Below are positions 33,250-45,420 of a DNA stretch of 64,000 nt, in pieces. The position numbers and the translations under genes are program-made. Source of the DNA: Carposina sasakii (lineage: Eukaryota > Arthropoda > Insecta > Lepidoptera > Carposinidae); NCBI GenBank assembly GCA_014607495.2, contig CP053150.1, positions 9,630,495 to 9,694,494 of the forward strand, in the 5' to 3' direction. A model generated the notes under the pieces. The model did not search any database and was not told where the DNA came from. It worked only from the letters and a program-made list of their open reading frames with translations. The number at the start of each line of letters is the position of its first letter. Within the stretch, counting starts at the first letter, position 1.

Positions 33250-34850
33250 GCCCCTTTTGTATAATTATAACTTTGACGGTAATCAAATAGTAAGGGCTGA
33301 TTCTGTCCGCGACCTGGGAGTTATATTAGATTCAAAGATGTCAATGACTGTTCATATTGATAATATAATCAACAGGTCATACAGAAATCTGGGCTTTGTA
33401 ATCCGCACATGCAAGCCGTTCCACGATTCTCACAGTCTCAATATTGTATACTACGCCTATGTAAAAGGCATCCTAGAATACGCCAGTTCCGTCTGGTCAC
33501 CATTTTACGTCAGACACATTAACAGACTAGAACGTATACAAAAAAAATATATAAAGCATCTCAACTATAAATTCAAATTGCCGTCTTTAGATTATACTGC
33601 AAACTGTCGTAAATTTGGTTTACTAACTCTGAACGAACGTCGTACTCTGATGGACATGGGTCTGCTTTATGACATACTTAACGGACGTATAAACAGCCCA
33701 GAACTGCTTGCTAAAATTGAATTTAAAACACCCATTTACCGTACCCGAAACAAACACTTATTTAATATTCCTCTCCACGCAACACTTTATGGAAAAAATG
33801 CCGTACTTACAAGAATCACGCGCACATATAATGATAAATTTATTCATATTGACCTTTTTGCACTAAGTAAGAAAGCATTCATGGACCAAGTGAAAAAACA
33901 TATTATTACATCAGAATACGAATCTCGATAAAATAACCTTTCATAAATTTCATCATATTATATTTATTGTTTAGCGTAAAGCTCCTTTTTCTTGTTGTGT
34001 TGTCACATTTCTACCAAACACAGTCATTGGTCACGGTTACTTACCAACACGCATCATCTGCTCAGTTTTGTTTTGTATAAGTATCTAATAATTCGCAATG
34101 TTGATGCGTTAGTCAAACTTATTTTCTGTTACCCTCAACGTTGAGGTGTAAAAAAAAAAAAGCTGACGTGATACTTTGTGTTTAGAAGTTTATTTAATTT
34201 TAGGGCAGGTGACTATTTATGGAATCCATAACGTAACGTGTTACTCATGTCTATCGTAATATTGTGTTCTATTCTAATGTACCTAGGTTTGTGTGCGTAA
34301 TTGAATTGTAACTACATAACTACCTCTAAAGATTGTATGTTATTTTAGCTTCTTCTTTTTCTTTATTTTTACTATCTATATTTATTATTGACATAAATAA
34401 GTTACACAATACAAATAGGTTACGTAATCTTAGAAGCATCTATGAATATTTTTGTGCATTATTATTTTTACGGGATGTTATAAGTATTATAGTTAGTAAT
34501 GAACAATTAATTAATTAAAATGCACAGTGCCTTATTAAATTAAATAACGTCTTTAGTCATCTGCCCAGTCACCGAAAACAGCTGTACCAATGAAATTACT
34601 AGCTATTCTTAATAAATTACCTAAATCTAACACATTTAGGTACCTGCCTGTACCTATACAATGATGGGACAGCTGTTATCTTAAGTAGATATTAATTTTT
34701 CTATGCATGTTTGTTTGCTTAATGTAACCTAGAAACTACGCGGATAGCTATAATTGGCCTTACAAATAGCACATACTATTGTGACAAAATGTAATATGGC
34801 TGTTGTTATCCCAAATAAAAAAAAAAATAAATAAATAAAAAAATAAAGCC
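33250..34850 (+). mobile_element. 5'-truncated Jockey/CR1-like LINE
   Basis: It consists of the C-terminal part of a reverse transcriptase ORF (33257-33931) plus a 3' untranslated region. The 3' end is placed at TGTTGTTATCCCAAATAAA, followed by an A-rich tail near 34815-34850, which resembles LINE ends in Lepidoptera. An earlier A-run at 34150-34162 is an alternative end. The 5' side is truncated, as usual for target-primed insertion. Confidence 0.7.
33257..33931 (+). pseudogene. Reverse transcriptase C-terminal fragment of a non-LTR retrotransposon
   Basis: The 224-residue open frame starts inside the protein. VRDLGVILDSKMSM matches the conserved segment after the catalytic core in Jockey/CR1-type reverse transcriptases. 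ILEYASSVWSP (about residue 72-82) and RLERIQKKYIKHL (about 91-103) are the conserved thumb-side motifs. The catalytic FADD box and endonuclease are missing. The remaining frame has no stop, so the copy is not very old. Confidence 0.85.
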
Positions 34851-35064
34851 ATTGCAATCTGCTTCGGTTGTGTTTTGTTTACATCTAGGTACATTGTTTA
34901 ATATTGGCTTGCGTAGTGGAATGTTACCCTAATGGGCCAAACTCATAGGGTGATGTAGCTACATAAATCATTGCTAAGTGAGATCGGGTACGATGTGCGA
35001 ACCCATACATCAACCGTGTAAATGAGACCCTACCATAGTAAAAAGAAAAGAATAGTTTATCGCT
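34851..35064. other. No feature recognised
   Basis: Short AT-rich stretch between the LINE and the SINE. Confidence 0.4.
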
Positions 35065-35420
35065 AATCTACATGATGATGATCTCCGAATTTCGGCCAAG
35101 GCGACCAATCTCTACGGAGATTGGCCAGGTATGCAGGACTTATTATAGTGCACAAGTGTGTGCGCAACGACAGATGCACTCTCTATTAACTCACTCTCAT
35201 GGTCCGATGGGATGGAAAGCCGACACGACCGGAGAAGATCAGGTTGGTCCTGCACAGTTTTACGTGCTTTCCGAGGCACGAGCTAAGTGACAATTTTGCA
35301 ACATTAAAATCTGTACATGAAATAAATTCAATGGTACAGGCCCGTGACTGGGATCGCACTTACGCCTCCCGCTTGGAAGGTGCACGTCTCAACCACTGGG
35401 CTATCACCGCTTATCTACCA
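35065..35420 (-). mobile_element. tRNA-derived SINE with CATCATCATG end
   Basis: On the minus strand the head reads AGCGGTGATAGCCCAGTGG, containing an A-box-like TAGCCCAGTGG. It is followed by a B-box-like GCGATCCCAG and a long body (CTCGGAAAGCACGTAAAACT, then AGGACCAACCTGATCTTCTC), and it ends in GATCATCATCATG. This matches the organisation of abundant lepidopteran SINEs. The open frames at 35072-35441 (+) lie in this SINE and are not genes. Confidence 0.75.
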
Positions 35421-38340
35421 ATCTACATACCTATTATATAAAAGGAGACACTTACATAATAAAAAAACATAATAAAGACGCGCACACAAAATTGTAGAAA
35501 CGTGAGGACCAGGCTTCCTTTTAGCGTAATAGGTCCACTAAGAGACTAGGTGTTGAAAGTTTGTAAGTAAAATCTTTAAATCAGCAACGATTTTGATAAG
35601 AAATTGAGATCATGCTTTGAATAGATGAGACACCTTAAAAATGATATTGCTAATACTTGTTAGCTAATAATTAAATATTGTGCGCTATTACCGATTTCCA
35701 CCCATTCATAATAAACTAGTATTGTTATTAACCTTAAATTAAAAGTAAATACCGTATTTGAGTTGGCAACATTATCTGAATGACGTACTTCCGTCGATTT
35801 TTGTAAATATAAGTACGAAAACGATAAACAGGCTATATGATGGTTAAAAAAAAGCGGGAAACGCGGTGGTGTAACTATGGAGGTAGACTTAAAATCGTAA
35901 AAAGCGTGGTTAAAAAAAGTTATACTTTGATTTCAACGGCCTCAGTATCTCGTACTTACCTAAAGAAGCTAAGGATCAAGGACGATTTTATACTACGGTA
36001 TAAGGACGATTTTACATACTGTACCTTTGACTGTACGTCAAGTGGTGTAATTAATCCAGCCGAGCATAATATTGCAATTTATGTAAACTAAGGTAAACTA
36101 CTTATTTGGTTTTACTATGGCCCAGCCCAGTGGCTGTCTGTAAAACGTATTAATTGAAGTTTTAGTTTTAATCTCGTTGGGTGGAATAGATAGCGGCCTC
36201 AGTAACGGTGCGTGAGTCTTGTATTTTTAGTTTAATGTTTAGGCTTGAAGTTTTCGTGTACTTATTACGATGTTGTACTAATGTTTTTGTTGTACTCATT
36301 GTAGTACATGCTTGTTTAATTGAAATCTTCATTAAGTAAAATCTTCTCATACCTACATTTAAAACTACATATATATGTACTTACATAGTCATCAGTAAAT
36401 ATTAATTTAAAAATCTATACTTCTTGCACCCACTGCTGAGTAAAGAAAGGCATCCTCTTCACTACGCCACTGTCCTCTGTCCTATGTTTAATACCAAAAA
36501 TTAAATAAGCTTCTTCAAAGGTATTCCTAAGAATACTTAGTAGATAGAGAGCGAACAAAGTGAGAGGACTGAATCCCGCGAAGTTCTGCTCAAAATTTCC
36601 TTTGATTTCGCAGCATGAATATAAATAACCAAGCCATCAAGTGATAGAAAGTGTGCAAAGTATCAGAGTGGATTCTAATTATTTACAATTGTAATGCTAT
36701 CTTTATTTTGATGACTTTGACGCTAAATTGCTTCCTCCTTCGAATTCTGATATTTTATTGCAGTTTTTGTTAGTAGCCCTTTAATAATGGACAGCGGAAA
36801 TAAAATTTTAAAATCCAAAGCGCAATAATAAACCCTCGGTCATAATATATTTGTGGTACCTAAGTTTTATTTATATAAGATTTTAACCTTTTTTAATTGA
36901 AATATTATATAACAGAAAAACCACTTACTTGTGTCCTTTGAATATATTGGCAATTCCTAAGCGTGAATAAACATCAAACACTGTACATCGCTCTTTGTGA
37001 CCTGGGTTATGAAATGGGTTTCTGTATTAAAGCAGGAGTAGACAATCAATAGCACAATGCGATACACTATACATCACTGTCGGACTGACACTGTAAATAG
37101 GCAGCGCAGTAATTAACAGAGCTAGATCATATTTTGAATTGGCCACGATAGATTTATTGAATTCCCGCACCGGTATAGCAATTAAGTTTACAGTTGTAGG
37201 TAAAATACAGGGATTATTGTTAAAATTTAAGTGAAGGACACCTGAACTAAAAGAGAAAAAATACTGTGTCATTTGGCCTTGCTTAACATCAAAATTTTAT
37301 TGTTGGATAATACATTTATTTTCTAAAAGGATATTAGAAAACCATGTCTAAAGTTACGCACTGCTTAAAATGACACTTGACGGCAAAATGTTAGGAATAT
37401 CTGTCAAATTTAGGAAATTACAAAAACGTGTACCTATAGAGTTTCTAATGACTACTTTGGTTCCAAATTTACTTGATCGAGTTGAGTAGGTGTGTGTAAT
37501 TGTATAGGTAAGTGACAAGTTTAGAATTAGAAATTATCTTTGATGTAGGATAAAGGCTCACTAATGAGACTAAACCCTCGACATAACATTACATCAGTAA
37601 TTGTCTCCAATATGTAGAGCGGTCAAGAATATGGGGCTTAGACAATTTACTTAACGATTATACGAACGACAGCGAAGTTCGTGAAGTCATCGTAACATTT
37701 TTCTATAGCGGTTAGACTTCCATACGTCATTTATCGAATGCGCGAAATGAAGGTGTCCTATGGAGGAAATGTTTTCATAACTTTGGAAATTGGAAGCCCC
37801 CAAGCAAATTTTCTAGTGCAGGTAGTATCATCCAAACAGTAAGTAAAATTTTATTTAGTGGTAGACATTTCTCTTTTGAGTGTAACGGAGTGTTGGTTAA
37901 GAAACAAAGTATTTTAGGGAAATCGTTACCAAAATTGCTTATGAATCCATATAGGTCCTGTTTCAAGATTAATAACTACTCTAACAGAGTGTCCCATCTG
38001 CATTGTGTAATCTATTATGATCAAGCTTAGGCAAAATCGTTAATTTAATGATAGGCATATTAAGAGGCTGTTAAAGGAATGATACCGACAGAAGCGATTT
38101 GTGGTTTCCTAGGAGATTGTATATCTGACTTTCCGCTATTAAAGGGCTTAAGTACCCATGTGTCTGTTATATGTGTATCTATTTCGGTAGCTTATCGATT
38201 TTGCTTAATTAATTATACAAATGTATGTAACGATTGTTAATTCCTACTCCACGAGGATAATTTAAACAATTATACATATAATTTGATAATATAGAAAAAA
38301 TATTAGTTGGTTATTTTATACATACCTATTTATTTTAATA
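35421..38340. other. No gene recognised
   Basis: AT-rich DNA; the open frame at 35837-36091 shows no domain. Confidence 0.4.
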
Positions 38341-38385
38341 ACGTCAGATAGCCTATCAGAAGAACAGTTGATGCTGTCTTTTTCT
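38341..38385. repeat. Half copy of the GATAGCC foldback MITE
   Basis: ACGTCAGATAGCCTATCAGA, then AGAACAGTTGATGCTGTCTTT match the left arm of the element at 2812-2951. The right arm is missing. Confidence 0.6.
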
Positions 38386-38765
38386 TTTCATTACCTACTT
38401 ATTATTTAAAAAATATTATTAGAAACAGTAAGGGACAAAAAGAGTAATATTATAATATAAATATAAATAGCCAGACTATCTCAGACATAGACTAAACATA
38501 CCTACATGCCTTATATGCTGCAAATAACTGCCTGGTGATAACTTACGTTTGCAAATAAAATTGTTAATATTTTGATTTATTCACCATCTATTTACCATGT
38601 CAATTAAGATATAAAGCGGCTGCTAATCAAACACGACACATCTTTCGCATTTCCACGTACATCGCGATGATGTGCTCAGTAATTTATAGTTGTACGGCAT
38701 TTAAATCATGTTTACGATCGGTTAAATATGAAATAAGTTCTTTACGAGGCTGTTCCTGGTTACTG

Positions 38766-38776
38766 TGGCGCCACCT
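38766..38776. promoter_or_regulatory. CTCF-like motif
   Basis: TGGCGCCACCT is identical to the motif at 3653-3663 upstream of the NtA-like gene. It is the reverse complement of AGGTGGCGCCA, close to the Drosophila CTCF core. Confidence 0.3.
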
Positions 38777-38977
38777 ATAACTCAGTTTGTGTTCTATGGC
38801 TTGTTTTGACATTGCTTTATGGACTACTGTGATATAAGGATCCGAATGTGAGAAGTACCTATAGCGGATCTAAGCAATAATAGTCATGACTTGTAGATCA
38901 TAGTAAAATTAATAGTCTGAAGTGCTAGTAGACAACCCTTAGAATTTATTATAATATTATGAAGTATTAATGTTAAT

Positions 38978-39060
38978 TGACCCAGTAGCTCAGTTGGTTA
39001 GAGCACAGCACGGTATGCGAGAGGTCGTGAGTTCAAGTCTCACTCGGTTAATTTTTTTTT
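38978..39060 (+). repeat. tRNA-like sequence (tRNA pseudogene or SINE head) with T9 terminator
   Basis: The sequence has a perfect A box TAGCTCAGTTGG (38986-38997) and a B-box-like AGTTCAAGTCT. A T arm pairs GTGAG with CTCAC, and a run of nine T at 39052-39060 would end Pol III transcription. The acceptor stem pairs poorly and the anticodon arm has only a short GCA/TGC stem, so a functional tRNA is unlikely. A related sequence is at 48500-48573 (-). Confidence 0.6.
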
Positions 39061-41039
39061 CAGTTCTTAATAATATTTATATTAATGTTAAGGTAAATTT
39101 TTCCGGCTTAGTACGTATTTACCTATTACACGCATAACTCATCGTAGGTACTGAGGAGCAAAGTCCTCCCCCAAATGTTTTCAATACACGAAGGTCAAAG
39201 CTTTATCTAGCCAACCTTTTAGAAGACCTTTTGCTATCGAATTTTAAGCTCAACACGGCACTTTTAATGTATATTACAATAAGTAATTAGTTGTTATATC
39301 TAAACGTTGAAAAATAAACTGTAATGTAAACTATAAACTATTACTTCTATGATCCCATTCCATCAGGTGAGATGTTGGTCAATCTCCTACCTGTCCAAAA
39401 AGCGCCAAGTTAATCTCGTAATAAGCACCTTTTAATTTTTTCCAAATTAACCATTCTGACCTAATTAAGTAGTTAGATACAAGTTGACGTCATCTTTTAG
39501 GTGATGATTGACTGACATCTAGACAGGTATTCCTTATGATAATGGAGCTATGGTCATTAATTATGACCGTCGTATTGAGGAAAGGTTCAGAAATGTTTGA
39601 TAGTTCGACCCTTGTTATAACTTACTGTCATAAGTATTCAACTTTTTGTTGGCTGAAACTTTTATGACTTTTATTACGAACGTTATTGGTTTGTGTCATA
39701 CAGGATGATTTTTGGTCGTCAACGTTCCCGAAAACTACGGAATCTCCTCATCATCACGATCATTTTTCTCCATGGGAATGGCATACCTGGGAAGTGTCTG
39801 GTTTCCAAAATATTAGGGTCCAAAGTTGAGTAAATAGACTGCGTTTTTCTGCATAAATGCACATTGACGCGTGTAACAAGATTTTTTTATGAGAAATAAT
39901 TAATATCTGTCTATGAAAAAACTAGCATAAACACTGGACACTATAAATTTCGCTCGAACAAGTAATTAATTTTATTTATCTTTTTAAATTACATAATTTC
40001 CCAGCATTTTTTGGCATAAACTTACGTATAAGGACAAGAAAAAACATCCTGGTGATTTTTTTGAATAATTTATTGGCTAACATTTCCTTTTTTAAACGAA
40101 GGGGTATACTTCTATAACATAGAAATTAAAGTCGTACCAAGTTTCTATGAAAATAAAATGTTGGGATTTAACTTTCAAGGTTCAATTTTTAACTTGTTTT
40201 AATTATTATTTTGATTGAGAAATATCCTCTGGTAACGTAGAAATTTAATAGTTATTAATGTCAATAGTGTTTACATGCGTAAAAAATAGATTTTAAAAAA
40301 AAACTTATTATAGGATGTCAGGGGATATTTAAGACAAATTATTTTTCGTGAATAAGGAATCCTGGCTACTCGTCGACGTCTATGCTTGCAATTCGACAGT
40401 ATGCAGATTAAAATCGACAGTGTATTTACATAGGTATTATTAAATCATACTTTAAGAGGGACTCTGTAGTATATTATTGGAAACCTGACACTTAGGTATT
40501 GCTTCCATGATGAGAAAAAATAACTGTAAAAGAACCGGATCAGTCTTAGATTTGACGAGTTGGAATCGTATTTCGTGAAGAGGGTTCCGACGATCGAGTT
40601 ACCACGAATTCTATATAGGTTTTCCACTGTCCTGGTAATGTTGGTTAGGTAAACGCACAATATTGATTCTTGATTTACCTATAGACAAAACAGGTAGTAT
40701 TTTAAGGTATCATAGGTACAAACTTACCAACTCTATAAGTATATCTCTGTATTCAATCCTATCAATCTCTGAATAGTAATTTGGACGAAAACATAATTTA
40801 CAAAAGCTGTATTGGTTTTAAAAAAAGACAATCAAAATTGATTTAGGTAAGGTACCTAAAAAAACATTTCACTTGTTACAGACAAGGATTGCTGCTGTGG
40901 CATTTAGAATTACAAAGTAATCCTGATGATCTGCAGGTGCATTTTTTCGTCAATTTTTTTTGACAATTACATTTTTTGAATCCTTGTCCTCCTTAACGAC
41001 AATTTTCCGACAACTTCTCGAAGACTACTTCTATTATCC
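39061..41039. other. No gene recognised
   Basis: AT-rich DNA without supported features. Confidence 0.4.
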
Positions 41040-41440
41040 GTAACAATTTCTTCTACAAAAAGAGCATGCGGCGAACTGATCTTGGTTAAAGCTCCCATTT
41101 TGGTACCAAACTCATTTCCATTTACGTCTATGCCACAACTGCAATAATGCTTTTTGGGTCAGTTTTAGCTCTGTCAATTTCAGGTACTTTCAGTCTTAAT
41201 TTTGGCCCCTTCCCCCCATTTAAGCTGAATGGAGCCCAAATTAACCTTTTGTTCATAGATCCACTTTGGTAGATGTTCTTGAATATCTGTCTCTGAACGG
41301 TTTGTATTTGAAAAGTTAGATTGGTCATCACTATCTCGGTGTTTTTTGTGGGTTCAGTGCATTTTTTTCTTGTGTTTTGGTTCACATTTTTAATTGAGAT
41401 ACCAACCATGTCCTGTATCCAACATTCGGGAATCACACTC
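41040..41440 (-). pseudogene. C-terminal part of a decayed KRBA2/SCAND3-type integrase gene
   Basis: An antisense frame (41128-41436) ends with VPEIDRAKTDPKSIIAVV. This resembles the conserved VxIPDVDRARxDxRNIxAVV segment near the C-terminus of KRBA2-like integrase proteins, which are domesticated or transposon-borne DDE integrases. The preceding part of the frame has no clear match. It lies downstream, in minus-strand sense, of two further degraded copies, so it may be the end of one of them. Confidence 0.55.
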
Positions 41441-41459
41441 TAATCTTCTTCGATTTTAA

Positions 41460-42360
41460 TAGTCTTTAATAGATGTCGGATTGGATACCAAAATCGTGAG
41501 CTGATTCCCTCATATAGCTCGATGGCCGGATAAATTTCAACTGGTAACTGAGTTTCCACACGTACGCATATTTTCTAGTCTTGATTTCTCTATGAAGGGC
41601 TTTCCCGATTTAACGTTGGCCACATGCATATTTTCATTTGATTCCCGTATCGAATGAATGTTCGGCGCCCAAAAGTGGTAAAAATATCCGTGATGATATG
41701 GACTTCAGATTGCCGTTTAGTTTGAAGTCGGGATCACGTAGTGACTTGATAAACCAAAAATTCACCGTCTAGTGAGATTACTTGACGTGTCATATGAGTA
41801 TACTTAATGTACCCTTTCAAAGGTTTCTTTTAAGGTTGGCAATTTCGAAAAATACATGATATCAACCTTGTTATTCTTTAGCATCCTTGACCGTTCCAAC
41901 AGCAAAATGTTTTTCGAGAATGAATAAATAACAAACATTATTTGATTTCTCCATTATCTTCCTTTCGGGGCACTCTTGCCTAAGTCAATATTAGCGTTTT
42001 ATACGCCTGTTGAACAGCTTCCTTCTTTTTAAGCATAATTTCTAAACGAAGGATTAGCGTATGTCCTCTGAGATAAGTTATTAGAGGTCCATTATCATAT
42101 CTTTGACTCATTTTTATTCACAAATAATTTAAACACCAAAAATACCAAATCGTGTTCAAACGTTCAAACGAGACTCGGATTACGGTCGGGTGCAAGAAGT
42201 ATGCGCTGAACGTTGATGTTTTGTTTTTCATTTACCGTCGTTAATGTAAATCTAAGATTTAACGGAATGGTAGTAAAAGTTCGAATCAAATCTTTTGGGT
42301 AGGATTGGATCACTGGCTTAGGATTTATGCAGTTCGAGCTTTTACAGTACATACTAAAAT
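41460..42360 (-). pseudogene. Decayed integrase gene copy A (KRBA2-like)
   Basis: Minus-strand blocks in broken frames match copy B in the same order. They are a 5' block near 42300 (GTAAAAGCTCGAACTGCA and a TTCCGTTAAATCTTA block), a short frame starting with MSQ at about 42111, the remnant FLVYQ (near 41745), and a block encoding an ITDIFT segment near 41690. Stops and frameshifts are frequent. It is not expressed as a protein in its present form. Confidence 0.55.
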
Positions 42361-42365
42361 TGCTT

Positions 42366-43345
42366 CTAAGGAGAATTTGACATGTATGCTCGATTTTTCA
42401 TGGCCTTAATTTGCCTTCTGACCACTTTTAATTGATTGTTTCCATCCATACTGAGATTTTCTAATTTACGCTCTCGACTTGACTCTGGATGCCTTGGCTT
42501 TCCGTGTACAATTGTACGTCTGGCCACATAGCATAAATTTTCAATATTTGAACTAATTCCCGACCAGTTATCAATGATGTTCGGCGCTCCAAAGGTAAAA
42601 ATATCCAAAATGACAGCGACTTCAGTTGCGTTTAGTTTAAACGAAGGATCACGAATTTGTCAGATGGTCTTGATAAACTAATATAAATTTATTTAATCCC
42701 GTCAGGATTAGTTTGTAGATCTAAAATCTACTTACAACGTGAGTTCAATTTCATATGAAGTATAGGCTTAATGACAAACCCTTTTTCAGTCTTCTGTTTC
42801 AAAAGGTTGGGTCATGATAGCCTCAACTGTAATATTATTATACTTGCGGTTAATTCTTTGAGATCCTTGGTGTCCAACAGACAAAATTTCTTCGTTAAAT
42901 AAATAACAGGAACCTCAGGTGGATTACTTCGCCTATAGTCAAGACGTCATAGTTTTATGCCTTGTCAACAGCTTCTTCTTTTTAATTTCTTTGACAGTAC
43001 TTCCTCTCTTAATTTGTCCTTATTAAAACTATCTTTCTGTTTGCCACAGCTCGATTATTTCATAAAATCTTTGCTGGTATACTCATTTTTATTCACAAAT
43101 ACTTTTTACAATTAAATCAATTTAAGTTACGTGTCACGAACTTTGGCGGAGAAGCGGGAGGCAAGCTAGTCTGCGTGAGCACAGTATGACATGTTTTGTT
43201 TTTCAACATACCGTGGTTTGTAAATTAAGATTTAACGGAATGGTAGTGTTTCGTTTGGGTACCATTAGGAATTGGTAAATCCATCTTGATTTACTGCAGT
43301 TCGAGCTTTTACGTAACATATATATTACACATTACAAAAGCATCT
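42366..43345 (-). pseudogene. Decayed integrase gene copy B (KRBA2-like)
   Basis: The clearest evidence is NKFILVYQDHLTN (around 42660-42705), the signature around the first catalytic Asp of KRBA2/SCAND3-type integrases. After a frameshift come VILDIFTFGAPNI and IVHGKPRHPESS (antisense frame 42366-42608), which follow in the same family. The QSDNGREF-type block with the second Asp is degraded (DNWSG). Blocks at 43230-43330 repeat the 5' part of copy A. The copies form a ~1-kb tandem duplication, both broken. Confidence 0.65.
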
Positions 43346-44360
43346 TGTTAAAGTAAAGAGTTCAAAATAACTATTGACATAACGGCCGAGTCACCCTGCC
43401 TCATAGGTTGGGTTAATCCCGGTAGCAAACATTATAATGATGTTTGTTCCAGTCAATGTTTCTATAATCTACCTGCTAGTATCTTGATCTTACGACTGAA
43501 TATTTATTTATTTATTTATATAGCCACAAATACATTCGTGACTATTTTTACATCAATTTCATAGAGTTATAATATGCGTTATTCAAAAGCGGAATTTAGC
43601 AATAATCCAGTTCCAATGAAGTGAGTCATTCGCTTTTACTTTTACACTAATATATTTGAATCATGCAATTCCCTTTCGTTGTCACATAAACTGTCACCAC
43701 ACAGCGGTTTATTAAACTAAGTTTATTAATTATTCATCATGTTATCAGTGGAATTGTCGAGTTGGTTTGCAATTACAATTATTCCAATGATCATGGTTAT
43801 AACGCCCATTATATAATAGCAATACTATGGATTAACTGTCGTCCACGACTTTGTTTGCGTAAACTTTAAAATTTCCAAATCCAGTGGGAATTTCAGGTTT
43901 TCTTATACGTCACAAAAGGAAGCCACGGTCCTAATTTCACATTTCCACCATATAGTCATTATAGCTCTGCTGTAGATATCAAAGTATAACATTGACTTAA
44001 GGTTTAAACTTAAGACTTAAACTTAAGGTCCTATGTCCTATAGATGGGACATTGTAAAAAAAGTTTTATCTAAGTAAAAAATATATTATTATTACAATAT
44101 GTGAAATTTTAAAAGGTACTTGATATTATTTCTTTCTGGTTCTAGAATCTGTATTTATTTACATATATAGTTTTGCTGTGTCAACAGCATCCAAAGTGCG
44201 CTATGAATTTTAAATAAATTCTAATGCAAATGGTATTTATCGTTTATTAATATAATACCAAGAATATAAAAGGACTTTACGCTTAAGGAATCGAGATGTA
44301 AACGATATTAAAGTAGCATAATATTGAAATAAATTTCAGGAGTTATTGTTATATTCTATT
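43346..44360. other. No gene recognised
   Basis: AT-rich DNA. Simple TTTA repeats occur around 43502-43522. Confidence 0.4.
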
Positions 44361-44480
44361 AAGGACCGATTTTTCAAATAATCATTTAGCTTATCTAAAC
44401 GAGGCTGTCTTTCTCTAAAACTTGATCAAGATACTCGTATGGATAGCATCAACGTTATCCTTAAGATAGTCTATCTGACT
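44361..44480. mobile_element. GATAGCC foldback MITE, diverged copy
   Basis: AAGGACCGATTTTTCAAATA, a CTGTCTTTCTCTAAAACTTG block, GATAGCATCAACGTTATCCT and GATAGTCTATCTGAC follow the order of the element at 2812-2951. It abuts a repeat A copy. Confidence 0.6.
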
Positions 44481-44496
44481 AGCGATGAGATAGTAA

Positions 44497-44723
44497 CTTT
44501 TCACTGGTCATTTACATCTGTACCCGCTTTGCTAAACGTGTCTGTGGGCGGATCCCCTTTCTGTGGGGTAAGCACGAACCTTTTTGCGCGGCGTAACGCT
44601 AGCGATTCGCTAGCAAAATCTATGTGATTTGACAGTTGGACGATAGCGTTACGGACTATCGAGAGGTTCGTGCTTACCCCTCTGATCCCCCAGTTCTAGC
44701 TACCCCATCTCGGGAATACAGCC
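44497..44723 (-). repeat. Repeat A copy 4, split by a 116-bp element
   Basis: On the minus strand the blocks GGGCTGTATTCCCGAGATGG, GTAGCTAGAACTGGGGGATC, then GTTTAGCAAAGCGGG and TGTAAATGACCAGTG occur in family order. A small inverted-repeat element lies between the third and fourth blocks. Confidence 0.55.
44565..44680. mobile_element. 116-bp MITE with 17-bp perfect terminal inverted repeats
   Basis: GGGGTAAGCACGAACCT at the left is exactly matched in inverse at the right. Further in, GTAACGCTAGCG pairs imperfectly with CGATAGCGTTAC. TCTG on both sides may be the target duplication. A diverged, partial relative is at about 55246-55330. Confidence 0.75.
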
Positions 44724-45094
44724 CTATGTACGAGTATGTATATATACGTATATATAATAAAAAATACGAGTAAATCTAGGGAGATTTCTAAGAAACTATA
44801 CACCTTAACATAGTCCTACCTATATGTATTCCTAATGAAATTGAAAAATAAAACTGCGTACCTACATTGTAAAATGAAAAGTATATTCTATGGGCATTTA
44901 GTAAAAACGTCATTCAGCTCGAAAATAGATACTAGCCGATATTTATTCACGTCTGTGGAGGGATGGTGTGTGTTGTGACAAAAATAGCAACCTCCTTTGT
45001 GCAGATTTGGGGAAAGCTTTAAATGACATTACTGATTCAACACTACTAGGTACATAGTGCACACAATACAAACGACTCGGAATAGGGCCAAAAC

Positions 45095-45240
45095 TTCAGG
45101 ATCATAGAGCATACGGCCACGCTTAACATGGCGGGGATAGATGTAAATGATCAGTTGCTAGCTTATCGCTCGAGCTCCTTAGTCGACTCTTACGACATGT
45201 ATAAAAGAAGGTGCAGCTGATGTATTCCAGTGAAGACCAT
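45095..45240 (+). repeat. Repeat A copy 5
   Basis: Blocks aggatcatagagcat.cggccacgctt, acatggcggggatagatgta, aatgatcagttgctagctta, TTAGTCGACTCTTACGACAT and AAGGTGCAGCTGATGTA follow the family order. Confidence 0.65.
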
Positions 45241-45287
45241 CGGCATAGGACAAGAAATTATTATTATTATTATTTTTTATTATTATT

Positions 45288-45420
45288 TTTCCAACGTATG
45301 ACTGGTAGCCTATCTGAACGATAAACATGCCATCTCTCTCTAAAACTCTATCAAGATAGAGACGACATCAACTTCATTCTTCAGATAGGCTATCTGACCA
45401 TTGGACAAAATCAGCCTTTA
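45288..45420. mobile_element. GATAGCC foldback MITE, copy
   Basis: GGTAGCCTATCTGAACGATA on the left and TTCAGATAGGCTATCTGACC on the right pair as inverted repeats around a centre with CTCTATCAAGATAGAGACGA. It matches the family at 2812 and 44361. It is preceded by an ATT microsatellite at 45250-45290. Confidence 0.65.
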
